DNA of 64,000 nucleotides from Isoetes taiwanensis (Eukaryota > Streptophyta > Lycopodiopsida > Isoetales > Isoetaceae), in assembly GCA_021234155.1 (NCBI GenBank), contig JAJEKV010000136.1, positions 620,001 to 684,000 on the forward strand. The letters run 5' to 3'. The notes under the pieces were generated by a model that was not told the DNA's origin, made no database searches, and saw nothing but the letters and a program-made list of their open reading frames with translations. A program made the position numbers and the translations under genes. Below are positions 10,611 through 21,444 of the stretch, in pieces. Positions within the stretch are counted from its first letter, which is position 1. Each line of letters opens with the position of its first letter.

Positions 10611-11570
10611 TTCCAGACATCCTGCTAGTCACCTAGAAAAGAAAAACAATGGTTATTCCTTCACCAAACTATTCTATTTTTCTAAAAGAATTTGTTAAGT
10701 TTGTAGCCCCTAATTTCCCACGGCTAGAAGGGTGTCGAACTTCGGGCTCGGTAGCCCCTTGGCACAGGCCATCATATCGATAATAACGGATAACAGAGCA
10801 AACACTATACCAGCCAATGATGCTTTCGTGTATAACCCTAGACTAGACAACACATGCTCACGCATATAATATAAACTCAACAAAGTTCTTTTATTCTGTC
10901 ACACATTTAATATTTACAATCCACTCCTATTAGTAGTCGGACTTGGCCTTGTCCGAGGTCACAGAGGAGGAGTCAGATGAGTTCTCCTACGTGGAGTACT
11001 CATCCCAATATCCTTCCTCTGGAGCCTGGATTTGGAGAACCAGATGTTCGAAGTAGAGATGCCAGAACAATGATGTTAGCATTTCGTATACCCTCGTCTT
11101 TGAGATCATCTCAGGCTCATCGTGGGTATCCTGGAGCCATCATGTCGTGAACAGGACTATGATAACTTCAAGACGTGCCATCTTGAACTACAAATACACA
11201 GTTTAGTCCATAAGAACTAACCGGGGAGGAAGCTTCATGGGAGCATTCAAAACATCAATATCACAATGCATCAATAACACGAACAATGTCTTACCTGCTC
11301 CAACACGGCCCCTGCATGGGTTAGAACTAAACGGGTGTAAATTTTTGGAAGGTTTATTTCCTTAGGGTTTTATGGTCTTTTTTGCCTTTTTTTTTGCGAA
11401 TTCAAGTTAACCAGCAATTTAGCCGCATCATCGTAGCCCCCACAACATTCTGATAACGAGAAAGGTTTAACTAACTTCCACTTCTTGATATCGTCCTCAA
11501 ACATGTTGATATTTAACTTGATATTAACATCGATATCAAACCTTTCGATTATTAATATCGACGATGTCGA
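10611..11570. other. Region upstream of gypsy gag, probably element leader or LTR remnant
   Basis: No coding is recognised. For the minus-strand gypsy fragment this is the 5' side and could contain its leader and LTR. However, I could not place a tRNA primer-binding site, a TG...CA terminus or a second LTR. Copy B is 57462-58400. Confidence 0.4.
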
Positions 11571-11571
11571 T

Positions 11572-11637
11572 GGTACAAGATAAATTGTACACGATAGAAG
11601 GAAAAAAAACTAATGCTACAAGATAAATTGTACACCA
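11572..11637. repeat. Repeated palindromic word (TACAAGATAAATTGTACA) twice
   Basis: The word occurs at about 11572 and again at about 11618, each with a GTACAA/TTGTAC-type pairing. The spacer is a short A-rich tract. No function is assigned. It is present in copy B at about 58419-58483. Confidence 0.6.
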
Positions 11638-11638
11638 T

Positions 11639-12520
11639 GTGATCTACATATTAACTAGGAAATCAAGAGAACATGTTCGCAATATAACAAAAAATAAGTG
11701 CATGGCTAGATATGAGGATAAAAATCTTTGCGCCATAAGATCGCGAATAAGGGGCAATGTAGCCATGCACTTATATGATCTGGATGCAACATTTTCTCTT
11801 CTGCAATTCCTCAATCATGCGAACGCAACATTGATGCCTACATTTATGCTTACATTGATGCCAACAACCAACATTGATGCTTTCTTCAATAACAATTTGT
11901 AAGTAAAGAAAGGGAAAAAAATTATTTGCAAAGAATGTTACAATCGAGATTAAGCTTCGAACATTTGCCTATTGTAAATTTTTTTACTGTAACATAAACC
12001 CTGAACTCACCCTAAACCCGGTACTGGTAGTTTCGGCCTGGACCTGCGATCCAGCAAGGCGATCCTTGCTTCCGATTTTGTGCAGATGTGGGAGTTCAAA
12101 TCACTATCTCTATTTCTGCAGATTCGTAGGGTCGATCACTATCATTATCTCTGGTTTTGATTTCCATTTGCGAATCCCTGTTGCAGGTGCTTGTGAGCTC
12201 AAATTTCAGTTGCATTGAACTCAAATTTTCCAGAGCTTTCCAGAGCTCCAGACATCCTGCCATCCTTAAGCCCACCGGATTGAATGTTTGGATCTGAGGT
12301 AAGAGTAAATCGTTGTTGCAAATTCGTTGTTGTTTGAAGCTAGATAGCTTGTCCTTTTATGAATGTGAGCTGAAATTTGTGCTTTACTATAAATGAAATA
12401 TATTGCTGAAAAAACATTGCTTCGTAGAGCAAAAATCAAAATAGAAAGCTTCGTAGAGCAGAAATCAAAATAGATAGCCATAAACCATACTATTATGAAC
12501 TGAAAAGTTCATATCTAATA
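11639..12520. other. Stretch without a supported gene
   Basis: An open frame at 11639-11902 (87 residues, plus; also at 58486-58749 in copy B) has no recognisable domain. From 12000 to 12300 the sequence resembles a plant leader or intron region, with CTGCAG and TTGCAG words and GAGGTAAGAG near 12295, but no exon could be confirmed. Nothing else is recognised. Confidence 0.4.
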
Positions 12521-12527
12521 TGCATCC

Positions 12528-12890
12528 TTAAACACGGGTCTTCATAGGAGCAAACCTTCCTAACAGCATATTCAAATACTCTTTTGAAAGTACTGGTTGG
12601 GTGGGGGAAATGTCATTTCTGGGATCAACTCCTAAGACGTGACAGATGACGTAGAGGAGGTGCTTGCATGGCACGTACTTCTTTTTTTTCTCATGTCCCA
12701 TATAATCAGCACATGTGCAAGAAGGCATGCGATTGATAGAAACTCTATAAGTTGCAGTAGGTCTTTTAAGATGGAAATCCACATGTTGTGAAGGTATGAC
12801 CACCTCAATCATCTCCACATCAACTTCCATATGCAAGGCATCATCTAATCTGGCCGCGGATTGCTGACAGGTGATAAAGCATTGTACCAT
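12528..12890 (-). pseudogene. SWIM zinc-finger protein fragment
   Basis: The 120-residue frame has an ATG at 12888-12890. Around residues 74-96 it carries PSCTCADY, then a Lys-rich spacer and VPCKHLLYVI: a C-x-C-x(14)-C-x-H pattern, which defines the SWIM zinc finger. SWIM fingers bind DNA or proteins and occur in MULE-type transposases and in SWIM/RING ubiquitin ligases. The tail around LGVDPRND and LNMLLGRF resembles what follows the finger in stand-alone SWIM proteins. No transposase catalytic domain or RING is present, so it is a partial gene or a terminal exon. It abuts the plus-strand methyltransferase fragment. Copy B is 59375-59737. Confidence 0.72.
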
Positions 12891-13391
12891 TGTGAACGCT
12901 CTGTCATAACATTTGAATTTTTATTGGATATGTTGTGTCCAAAGGAAGGCATTGTGGTTGACCTTCTTGCAGGGACATGATCATTAGCAGAGGCATGTGC
13001 TAAATTTGGTTCTCACTACTTTGGTATTGAGAAGGAGGACACACTTGTTGATTTTGTTAAGAACAAAAGACTATCTAGAATTTTCGTGCAGAATGAAAAT
13101 ACAAAAGTACATGCGGAACCGATTAAAAATTCTAGTGGACTCATCTCTACCTTGGGAGCTGAATTGGAAGAACCCGAATAGTAAGGTTGATAGTGTCTAT
13201 CTAACTTTTATTATATTGGTAATTTGCCTCCATTGCCATCTTGACATAATTTTGTTTTCCTTGTAGTTCATTGCCTATCTATCTTGGGGAGAGTGGCTAT
13301 AGCAATGGCCTTAGAATCTTCCCCAGAAATGAAGGAATATAGCAAGAGGAAGACTTCTATTTATGTGGATGATGAGTGTGTTGAAGAGTAA
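12871..13391 (+). pseudogene. N6/N4-type DNA methyltransferase C-terminal fragment, copy A (frameshifted)
   Basis: After a CTGACAG acceptor the plus strand reads HCERSVITFEFLLDMLCPKEG, then VVDLLAGT-stop-SLAEACAKFG, then HYFGIEKEDTLVDFVKNKRL. This matches the end of beta-class amino-methyltransferases (H-P-x-E-K-P..D-P-F-x-G-S-G-T-T..G-x-E). The AdoMet-binding motif I is present apart from a TGA (12978-12980) where Gly is expected. Exon 1 ends at 13180 before GTAAGG; an 86-bp intron ends in TTGTAG (13266). In exon 2, copy A has a CTTGGGGA variant that shifts the frame relative to copy B. The catalytic D/S-P-P-Y motif would lie upstream and is not seen. It is a partial, probably inactive gene. 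Confidence 0.62.
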
Positions 13392-14220
13392 ACAATACAC
13401 AACTTACTTTTCTTTATCATTGAAGATAAACTATGCATCCTTCTATTACATATCCACTTCCTAACTTCTTATTAGTAATTTTGAATTCTATTTCATTACA
13501 TCTTCGTTAAAGTTGTTCTTCATGAATTCCTCTTTTTTTTTTTTTAGAAAGTGTTATTCCTTTTACAAATGTCATCGTTATTTAAATTTACTTTGTTAAC
13601 AATTGTATGATACGCTAAATTACATCTTCTGTACATTAAAGTAAGTGGCTTCATTCTTTAAAGTAAGTGGCTTAATTTTTTAAATTTACTTTGATAACTA
13701 TTATAATGCAATACAAGAACTATGAGTATTACACAGTACCTAATTCGAGTGCACCATGCTATCAATGTTAAGTAACTTATTTTTTAACAAAAAACCTAAA
13801 AAACCATGAAAAAAAAAAAAAAACCTGGCTTTGAAAATCCCCGAACTAAACTTTGGCCATGCTAATACATTTCTATATGCCTTTTCTTATGCATACAAGC
13901 CAAGCATACTCCTTGAGTTGCGACCCCAAGGAGTTATCCTTCCTCTCTCCGTATGTATAGGTACTTTCACAAAAGGGTTGTTCCCTTGCCTCACTCTTCT
14001 AGCCATCCGACCACAGATGCAGAGCTACGCGGGCACCCCACCTCTGCAAAGATGGGCCATTCAATCATGATGCCAATGCCACGTAATATTAATATTTACC
14101 TTATGATTTTCAGCGGCATACACATATAAACACCCACATCAAATACTATTCTACTTCATCAGACAATAATAGCAAAAGACGGTTAACTACTTTCATAAAT
14201 TCCAACCTAATCCTATTGTT
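13392..14220. other. Non-coding stretch with A/T homopolymers
   Basis: AT-rich DNA including T10 (13531) and A14 (13809) runs and a repeated AAAGTAAGTGGCTT word (13638, 13659). An open frame at 13831-14070 (60649-60909 in copy B) has no recognisable domain. Homopolymer lengths differ between repeat copies. Confidence 0.5.
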
Positions 14221-15030
14221 TAAATTTGGTTTTTCCGGGGATCCAAAACTTTTTTTTTTTTTTTTTTTTAGGTTAATTTCTTAAGGTTCGAAGGGTTTTG
14301 TCAGCCTAAAAAACTTCCCGATAGTCCAAAAATTGGAAAAGCATTTTTGCATAAGATTTGGATGGTTTCGATGTTGTCAGATTTAGGGATTTCTTCTTTG
14401 GGTAAAGCTTCGATGCACCGTCACTCTGGAAGCATGTAGCACAACATGGAGGCCACGATTCGCGATTTGGACATTCGAGATACATGTTTCTATTTTCTAT
14501 TCGGAACTATAGCTTGCGGGAGGATTATTGTTTCACATCGATTCTAGAATTGAAGGCAACAAGTCGTTATCAAGAATGATCGGCTTCATGTTGGGCCGAC
14601 TTCTACCTTATGCTAAATTGACCATCACTATCGCAAATCTCCTAGCGGTTGGTAAGAGTTTTTTTTTTTTTTTTTTTTCATGGCATGGGCTTTGTTGAAA
14701 ATCCATTCATCGTCTATTCTTCATGCTTCTCTATGTTTGCTAGCCAAAATTCTTACGGTATGAGATGAAGAATCGAGAGCATTTCTTATGTTAAAATTTC
14801 ATTTTAGGTGTTGCAAAATGCACGGGCTATGTTTTTGATGCTTAGAAAATGGCGGTTCGTTCTCGATACTATCTAGCGTCCTTGACAAAACATTCTCCAC
14901 AAATTTTATAGGTGAGTCATTTTTGCTTTGTTTTATCTCTATATTTATATGATTCAAACTATATTTGAACGCCGTTGAAATCTTGGCATTCTTAAAAAAG
15001 CATGCCTATTACCCCTACAGTGGTGTTTAT
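14221..15030. other. Single-copy counterpart of the copy B tandem duplication
   Basis: This ~810-bp stretch, from AAATTTGGTTTTTCCGGGGA to CCCCTACAGTGGTGTTT, occurs once here and twice in tandem in copy B. It contains long T runs (14251, 14659) and GGTAAGAG and TTTTATAGGTGAGT words resembling splice signals. No protein domain was recognised. Confidence 0.7.
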
Positions 15031-17030
15031 GATGTTAGCTTTTGACATTATTCATCCGGGGTTGTCCTTCTCACTTACTTGATTGAAGATATATTTGAGA
15101 ACGATCTTGATACTAGCTTAGTGGAATTTTATCCATGAATGTAAGTTTTACTTTGATCCGCACCAGAGTATTTGAGGAGAGTTAACTTATTTGTTATTCT
15201 TGCTATATTTTACTGCCCATGGGAAGTCTATATTCCTCAGTGCTTATTCCTCAATTACCATCATTGCTCCTTCTGTAGAAAAGGAGTGTACCGCCGACAA
15301 ACATCTCCATGATATATATTCTTATATGCCAATGCAGGAAACGACTCAATTTCCATTCTTTCCACAAGGTAAATTAGCTATATATTGATGAGTCTCAATC
15401 ACTATTTCTTTGTTCAATCATTATGGTGACAATCTGCAATTTGGGCCATAACGAAGGTATCCACTTGCATTTTGTAACTGACGGAAAAGCTTCAATCTAG
15501 AAATTTGATGAGTCGTTTCTTCCATATTTTTGTTACGAAAAGGAGTTTCATTATAGAAGATTAATAAAGCGTGCCATGTCAATGAAGGTATGGTTTTGGT
15601 CTTTGGAGGCTTTTTCCACGGCAATGTCTCTTGGTATATTAAAGTCTACATGCAAGAGAACCAAAGCTTCCAACGGCATCTAACATCTTACTTTTTGGTG
15701 TCAAATCAAAAGGCTTGGTTAGGGGTTTGCATACGATTCTCCAATCACTTTGTTTTTCCAGGTAAGTCCACTTCTTTTCCATTTAACAAAGCTTCCAATG
15801 GCATCCACATCTTATTTTTTAGGGTAAAATCAAAAGTTGATTAGGGATTTGCATACCATTCTTCAATCACTTTTTGTTTTTTCCAGGTAAGTCCAGCATT
15901 TTTTCCATTCAATTCACATGCTGCTTAAGTTTCTATGGTTTCTTTGTGTCCCATGTTCATCATTATCCAAAAGAGGCATACACTTTCTTTTATTGGGCTG
16001 CCTCTCTTTCTTGATGTGCATGTTGTCTTGCAATTTTACCGTTTGTATTTTTAGGCAAGTCTACTTTTCTTTACATTTGGTACATAAAATAGTTCAAATC
16101 CTTCACAGCCACTTATCCCTTTATGATTTCTTTTCTTTTCCTTGCATATGTAAGCCGGAAGGTTATTTCCAAATTATCCAAAACCGTGCATTACTACCTC
16201 TCCTTCTTCTTTGTGTCATGTGGGCATCATTTTTATTTTGCAAGTAAGGAATGAAAATTTACCATCACATTCTTGGCCTACGTTGTCATCACAGATAATA
16301 GTAAAGCCACAAATCTAAATAATAGGTGTTCACTTCCAGATTTGTGCTCTATCCTAAGACTACAGGATTAATCATGCATCATCAAAGAAGATGCAAAAAC
16401 TCCTATCGCCTTTGTCCACAACGTATACCTCGTGAAGATACCATTGTGGATATCTATACAAAAATTGAGGGCATAGAGAAGGTGTAGAAGTTTCTCAAGA
16501 TTTGCCAAGAATGATTCTGATCTCATACGGTAAGGTTTCCCTTTGATTTATTTGTCTTCCCATACCATACCATGATTGCTCATACTCGGCATTCTTCTTA
16601 GGTGTTTTGATACATTAGCACATTGACTAGGATGAAGCTAGATTGGCAAGGTAAGTGCCCTCCAGACTTCATCATCCAATCATTATTCTTCTTTCTCTTA
16701 CAGTATCAGTTTGACACTCGCTGCTTGAAAATCACAAAGATCAATGACAACATTTTGAATAACCTCTTCACAATGGCTGTTGCTTGATACAAAATATGGA
16801 GATCCGAAATATCCTTCAAATGGAGCAGAGAGGTCTGTTCTTTGAATAACCTCTAACAGTGATCAACATGGAATTTGCAGGGTGCTCAACTTCTGCTTCC
16901 AGCTTTTACCTAGGGTTTGCCTAATAAGCATTTTGAAGAGATCAATGGCTTTTATTGAGCTATTTAAATCTTTTTCGCCAGGCCTAATGCATTTTCTAAG
17001 AAGCAGCAATAGTTATTCTCTAGGTAAGTG
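14905..17030 (+). other. Cluster of juxtaposed 3'/5' splice-site motifs
   Basis: Several places show a pyrimidine-rich tract ending in AG followed immediately by a donor sequence: TTTTATAG/GTGAGT (14911), TTTTTCCAG/GTAAGT (15762), TTTTTTCCAG/GTAAGT (15887), TTTTTAG/GCAAGT (16055) and TTCTCTAG/GTAAGT (17024). This zero-length-exon arrangement is the form known for recursive splice sites in long introns. Short open stretches between them show no domain, so the region is best read as intronic DNA of an unidentified gene, or as a decayed array. Copy B carries the same motifs up to its end. Confidence 0.4.
15662..15895 (+). repeat. 125-bp tandem duplication carrying a splice-like motif in each unit
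   Basis: A unit beginning CAAAGCTTCCAA(C/T)GGCATC starts at 15662 and again at 15787. Each unit runs through a T-rich tract to TTTCCAGGTAAGTCCA. The duplication therefore doubled the juxtaposed acceptor/donor motif. It is present in copy B from about 63313. Confidence 0.8.
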
Positions 17031-18790
17031 TTTACAAAGCTAGAATAGATTGCCGCTCCCACAGATCTTGAAGATATGAGTTACTCTTTCAGGGATAAAA
17101 GATCTGGAGATGCACAAGGTCGGTCTTGGGATTAAAAATATTATTATCTTTTGGAGAGACTCAAATACTACACTTACCCCTGTTTCTAAGTATATGGCTT
17201 AATCTTCCTTCGCAGGTCAAGGCTTAGATTATATGTGGACATACTATTATTTTTATCTTTGTTGTTTCTGAGGAAGTTAATGCGATAAGTTAGTTCATTT
17301 GTGTTTTCTCAATCCTTTGCTTCATCCAAATGCTTTTTTTGGAGAGACCCTGCGTGCTTTTGTGTAGATGCTTTTTAGATAGATACTATTTTTCGCAAAT
17401 GATGTATAAGGAGTTTACTGATGGTGGATATACTCGAATAGTAATAGCTTTTATTTTTGTGTGCCATTTCTACATATGTTCGGGTTAGACGGATAATCCT
17501 CAAGGCACCAAATCCAAAAGTTACCTACATGTGGAGCATCGAATTCAATCAAGTACAATGCAACATATTTCGATTTCATATCTTCTGTTTGACGTGAAGA
17601 CATCATAGCACATCTACTTCCATTTATTCCCAATATTAGATCGGTGAGCTCTACATTTTTTTGTGAAGAGACCTGTTTATTTATTCTTATTTTCTTTTTG
17701 TCTCAGGTACATAGTCTGTAATCTTCAAGTACGCCTACATGCTGTTTTATGTTGTGTAATTCATTTCCATACTGTATCTGGATATGACCAAGCTGATATT
17801 CTATCTTATTCACATGTCTTATCAGTTCTCTAAGAAATATTATGCATGCATATACGTTCTGCTTCAATAAAAATTAGCAGAGGTGCACATTGCTATTGTA
17901 TACAGTAATGTCCTATTGAAATGTGTCGTAACTTTTAGCAACCTTAATTAATCTGTTATCTAAAGATTTCTCTTGCAGAGAATATGAGACCAGCATTCAA
18001 CTCCAATGTTCTCGCGTAAACATTAATCCATTACAAACATTACTCCATTAGAGTTGGCATTAAGTTGAACGCATATCCACCTGACCACAACCGATAGCCA
18101 CTGTAATTTCTAGCTTTTGTGACCAATTACCAAGTCCATATTTAGTTTTATGGCCGATAATAACTACTGGGTTTATTGAACATCGAAAATACATCCTTGC
18201 CATACAATTCTTTCTTAACATGGAAGCACATCTTCACATCGCCGATCTACAAATCATTCAGAATACATATTGCATTACACACAAGAAAAAAAGCAATTGA
18301 CATTCTCTTTAGCATTCAAAATTACACATTGCACTTTAAGCGTTTCAATTCTCACGTCTCCTATATTAATGCCTATGTTGCATTATCCCATTGCACCACG
18401 CTTTCAAGTGCAGCATTCCCAATATTAGTGCTGATATTATCCAATAGGTTCACATCATCAACTTAATCTCTACATGCTAGCATGCCAAAATGTTTAATCC
18501 AACTTCACCTTAAATCAACCAACTTATACCACCCACTCCAACAACATAGTCCTTTATAATATACGGCCAGTCAATAACCTTCATGCCATTCGTATCGCCA
18601 GGCGAATATCCTAAATAATACCTACCACTCCTCATCCCTAACACACATTACCCCAACGTCATAGATTGCATTACTCTTCAAACTATTCCTCAACCACACA
18701 TCAACAAATCACATCCTTAGAAAAACACAACAAAATACAGCTATTCGTACATAATCCAACAAAAAACATTCATTGTTCTACCCAGCCATC
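16345..18790. other. Unique region, no gene recognised
   Basis: First stretch outside the large repeat as far as the window shows. Only short, conflicting open frames occur (17451-17633 minus, 18176-18466 plus, 18666-18863 plus), none with a domain. Splice-like words continue to about 17030. From 17700 the sequence is AT-rich with no detectable structure until the Helitron-like hairpin. Confidence 0.45.
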
Positions 18791-18796
18791 ACACGA

Positions 18797-18824
18797 CCCC
18801 GGCAACGCCGGGCACCACAACTAT
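18797..18824 (+). mobile_element. Degenerate Helitron 3' end (same hairpin family)
   Basis: CCCGGCAACGCCGGG followed by CACCACAACTAT closely matches the terminus at 701-728, with CATAACTAG changed to CACAACTAT. The GC hairpin is intact, but the terminal CTRR is mutated to CTAT. It is a decayed copy of the same element end or a recombined remnant. The body would lie to the left, where no coding is recognised. Confidence 0.55.
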
Positions 18825-18849
18825 AAATATAAGACCAGACTCTATGGTG

Positions 18850-19735
18850 GACGGTTCCAATAATAACATAACCTCAAGGACCGTTCTGTGATCCAAAACA
18901 TCGAGACATGGTTCTATACTTAAAACTCTTACTACCAGCTAGGAACTTGGCTCTATAATTTATACTGCTATGAGAAGTTTAGTGGAAAATTTTGAAGAAC
19001 AAAGATGACCAACTATAGTTCTAAGGTTATGAATTTAAGTCTAAACTTTCAATGGTATAGGGATACCGGACCTGGTATCCCTTTGGAAAAAAAGACAGTA
19101 CAGAAGGTCACGATGGCGGCCAACAACGACCATCTTCCTGGACGGCCCGACTGACTTTGAAAGCCACTAAGGGAGGGTGCACACCTACGATTCACCAGTG
19201 GGTAAAATGGATCGTTGACGACCCTCCAGGGCTCGGATGGGAGTGAGCATGGTTCATTTGGTGCCTTGAGAAGGGGCTTTCATATGAGCCTAAAATGCCC
19301 ACTCCGGTGCCCCTAACAAGTGAGTAATGAGGCCCCAAATAAAGGGACCTTTTTGCCCCTGATGGTGCACCAACGTGCCCAAAATAGTGCTAGCAAACAT
19401 TTGGTCAACCTAGTCAAATGAGACATGTGCGTGGTAATTTTGCCTTTTATAAAAAAAGTTAGATGAGTTTAAAGAAAAGGCAAAAAAAGCAAGAATTTTA
19501 AGGATTTTAAATGGATGAATCACAACCGTTGGATTAAACCAAAGTAGGTCCGCCCCATAAGGGACGATATCACCATAAGGGTACCTTCCCTTAAAGGGCT
19601 CATTTTCCACAAAGATGCGAAAATAGTTTCGTTGAAGGCGAGATAAGATTGAACTTTGCGGTGTTTGGTGGTTGAATTTCATAGTCGAGGTCGGATTTTG
19701 GAGACCCAACATGGCGAACTTCTGGTAGGAGGGGC
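18850..19735. other. Moderately GC-rich non-coding stretch, possibly retroelement-derived
   Basis: Contains no recognised protein. The sequence between 19050 and 19400 is less AT-rich than its surroundings. It may belong to the downstream flank or LTR of the minus-strand copia fragment, but I found neither an LTR end nor a target-site duplication. Confidence 0.35.
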
Positions 19736-20353
19736 TAACAAGCGGTTCCAAGCGATGGTTTTACCTTTCACGAGAATCAGAAATAAGCAACCCAAATCTT
19801 CACACAAGCGTAATTCCCATCTTTTGAATTTTGAAACTCTTCTTTGCTTCCTTGCTCACTCTTCTTTAGCATTTTTAGTCTTCCACTCCTTCCAATGCCA
19901 TCCTTTCTGAAGCCATTCTTCATCTCTTATAGTTTTGCATGCTGAAACCCACAAATTGGCAATCTATCCTGCTCGATTACGGACCAACCAAGCCCAAATA
20001 CTTACCACGTAAAGTACCTCTCAATTCCTACATGCGCCAAAGCTTGGACACAAATCCCTGCTCCTCGCTATTCAGGATGATCCAAAGAAGCTTCCTAGGT
20101 TATCCGGTTCTACCTCCTTCTTCCCTTGCCTGGCTTTGCAATGATTCCTTTGCTGCAATGCTTCCAAATACTTGCGCCGATTGTGCCAATGCCTCCCAGC
20201 CAAATCTCCTGGATTCTCGATCAAATTCCAAGCATACTTCGCTTCGGATGTTTCCTTTTTTATATCCTTCATTTACACGGTTTTCGAAGCACGCTTTTTG
20301 GCTTTAGCATGTTACGATTTTGTAAAGGGCTACATATGCCACGTATTTCAACA
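19736..20353 (-). mobile_element. Probable copia 3' LTR (only the start is defined)
   Basis: On the minus strand a purine tract (AAGGGGAG, 20354-20361) directly precedes TGTTG at 20353. A polypurine tract followed by TGTTG is the normal junction of copia internal DNA with its 3' LTR. A TATAAAAA word lies inside, at about 20256-20263. The far LTR end (CA) and the target duplication could not be fixed, so the lower coordinate is an estimate. No matching 5' LTR was found in the window. Confidence 0.5.
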
Positions 20354-20379
20354 CTCCCCTTAGCCTTTACAATCCACGA

Positions 20380-21112
20380 CTCTTACTTGACTTTTGGCAC
20401 TCAACGCCTTGGGTCCGAAAAGGACTTTTGTAAACATATCAGCTTTGTTGCAATTTTGTGGGAATATAAGCCACATTTATTTCCCCTTGTTCTACCTCAT
20501 CTCATATGAAATTATGGTGTATCTCAATGTGGTTAGTCCGAGAATGATGGATCGGATTCTTGGTCATCGCCGCCTCCACTTTTATTACCACAATATAGAG
20601 TGGTAATGCTTGTTAGCCGACATCCCAACTCCTTGAGCATTCTACATAGCCAAATTATTTAAGATGTTGCCTACGATATCGCCACATATTGGTGCTAGAT
20701 TTGCTACACATTTCGCTTTTTACTGCCCCAAGATATAGCAAAGATCACCTAGCTTGCACATAAAACCGAACTTGATTTTTGTCATCCAAATCTCCTCCCC
20801 AGTCTACATCAGCATATCCTATTAAGTTCTTCTTTATACCCACGGTAAAGCAAATACCATGATGCGGCGTGCCCTTCAAATATCTTAACACCCTTTTTTC
20901 TTTGCTATCCAATGTTCTTTTCGGATTATTGCAAAACCGGTGAGCGGATTAACGCATAGGAGATATCCGGCCTTTGTACTATTTGCAATATGCAAAAGCG
21001 TGCCTATCAACGCATGATATGGCACCCTTTCAATTTCTCTTCGTTTCAAACACATTTTTCGGGCACATCTGATTTTCATACACGGTGCAATAGGCGTTGT
21101 CGATATATGCAA
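20380..21112 (-). pseudogene. Ty1/copia RNase H and C-terminal pol, broken
   Basis: Minus-strand reading shows RVPYHALIGTLLHIANST, then RVLRYLKGTPHHGICFTVG, GYADVDWGGDLDDKNQV, and further on KNPIHHSRTNHIEIHHNFI. These correspond to the connection, the RNase H start (A-D-x-D-W-x-G) and the K-N-P-x-x-H-x-R-x-K-H-I-x-I-x-x-H-F-I landmark of copia pol. Several stops and frame changes separate them. The tail (ADMFTKVLFGPKAL) reaches a stop just before the polypurine tract. RNase H would remove the RNA strand after reverse transcription; here it is inactive. Confidence 0.87.
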
Positions 21113-21381
21113 TCCATCATCCTAAACCGAATCAAAGCTTTCTTAATATTTTGCCCTTGTGTCAAGAAAAGCTCCCCTTTTCTCCTATCTCTCCTAACCT
21201 CCATACCCAACAATTTCTTAAGCTCACCCAGATCAGACATTTGAAATCGTCCTTTCAAAGATGCTTTACATCTTTCCAGATCGAATTTGTCATTACTAGC
21301 CATTACACAATCATCAACATAAAGTGCCATGATTAAGCACTTGTCTCCTTTCCACATGTATAAATTGCCTTCCGTCTTCAA
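21076..21381 (-). pseudogene. Ty1/copia reverse transcriptase, YVDD segment
   Basis: The frame contains LIMALYVDDCVMASN, the catalytic YVDD box of copia reverse transcriptase, followed by FQMSDLGELKKLLGMEV, the usual F-x-M-x-D-L-G-x-x-x-x-x-L-G block. A gap with frame breaks (21382-21444) separates it from the upstream RT part. It belongs to the same element as 21445-22152. Confidence 0.92.
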
Positions 21382-21444
21382 TTTTCTAAACCCAAAAAAA
21401 GTTATTCATGCATAGTACCATTGTCTAGATGCTTGTCTTAGGCC

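Larger units (their letters stand above)
1..16344 (+). repeat. Large direct repeat, copy A
   Basis: The first base of the window matches base 46859 and the match continues in order to base 16344, which pairs with the last base of the window. Gene fragments, repeats and spacers are collinear with copy B. Differences are mostly homopolymer lengths, clustered few-base substitutions, a short indel near 6385 and the lack of an ~806-bp tandem duplication found in copy B. The copy starts at the window edge, so its true left boundary is not visible. It may be a recent tandem or segmental duplication, or an assembly join of two haplotypes or of one molecule read twice. Confidence 0.97.

Noticed and set aside
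18666-18863. Plus-strand frame before the Helitron-like hairpin as Helitron-encoded protein
   Set aside because: No Rep HUH motif or helicase motif; it is short and ends in the hairpin itself.
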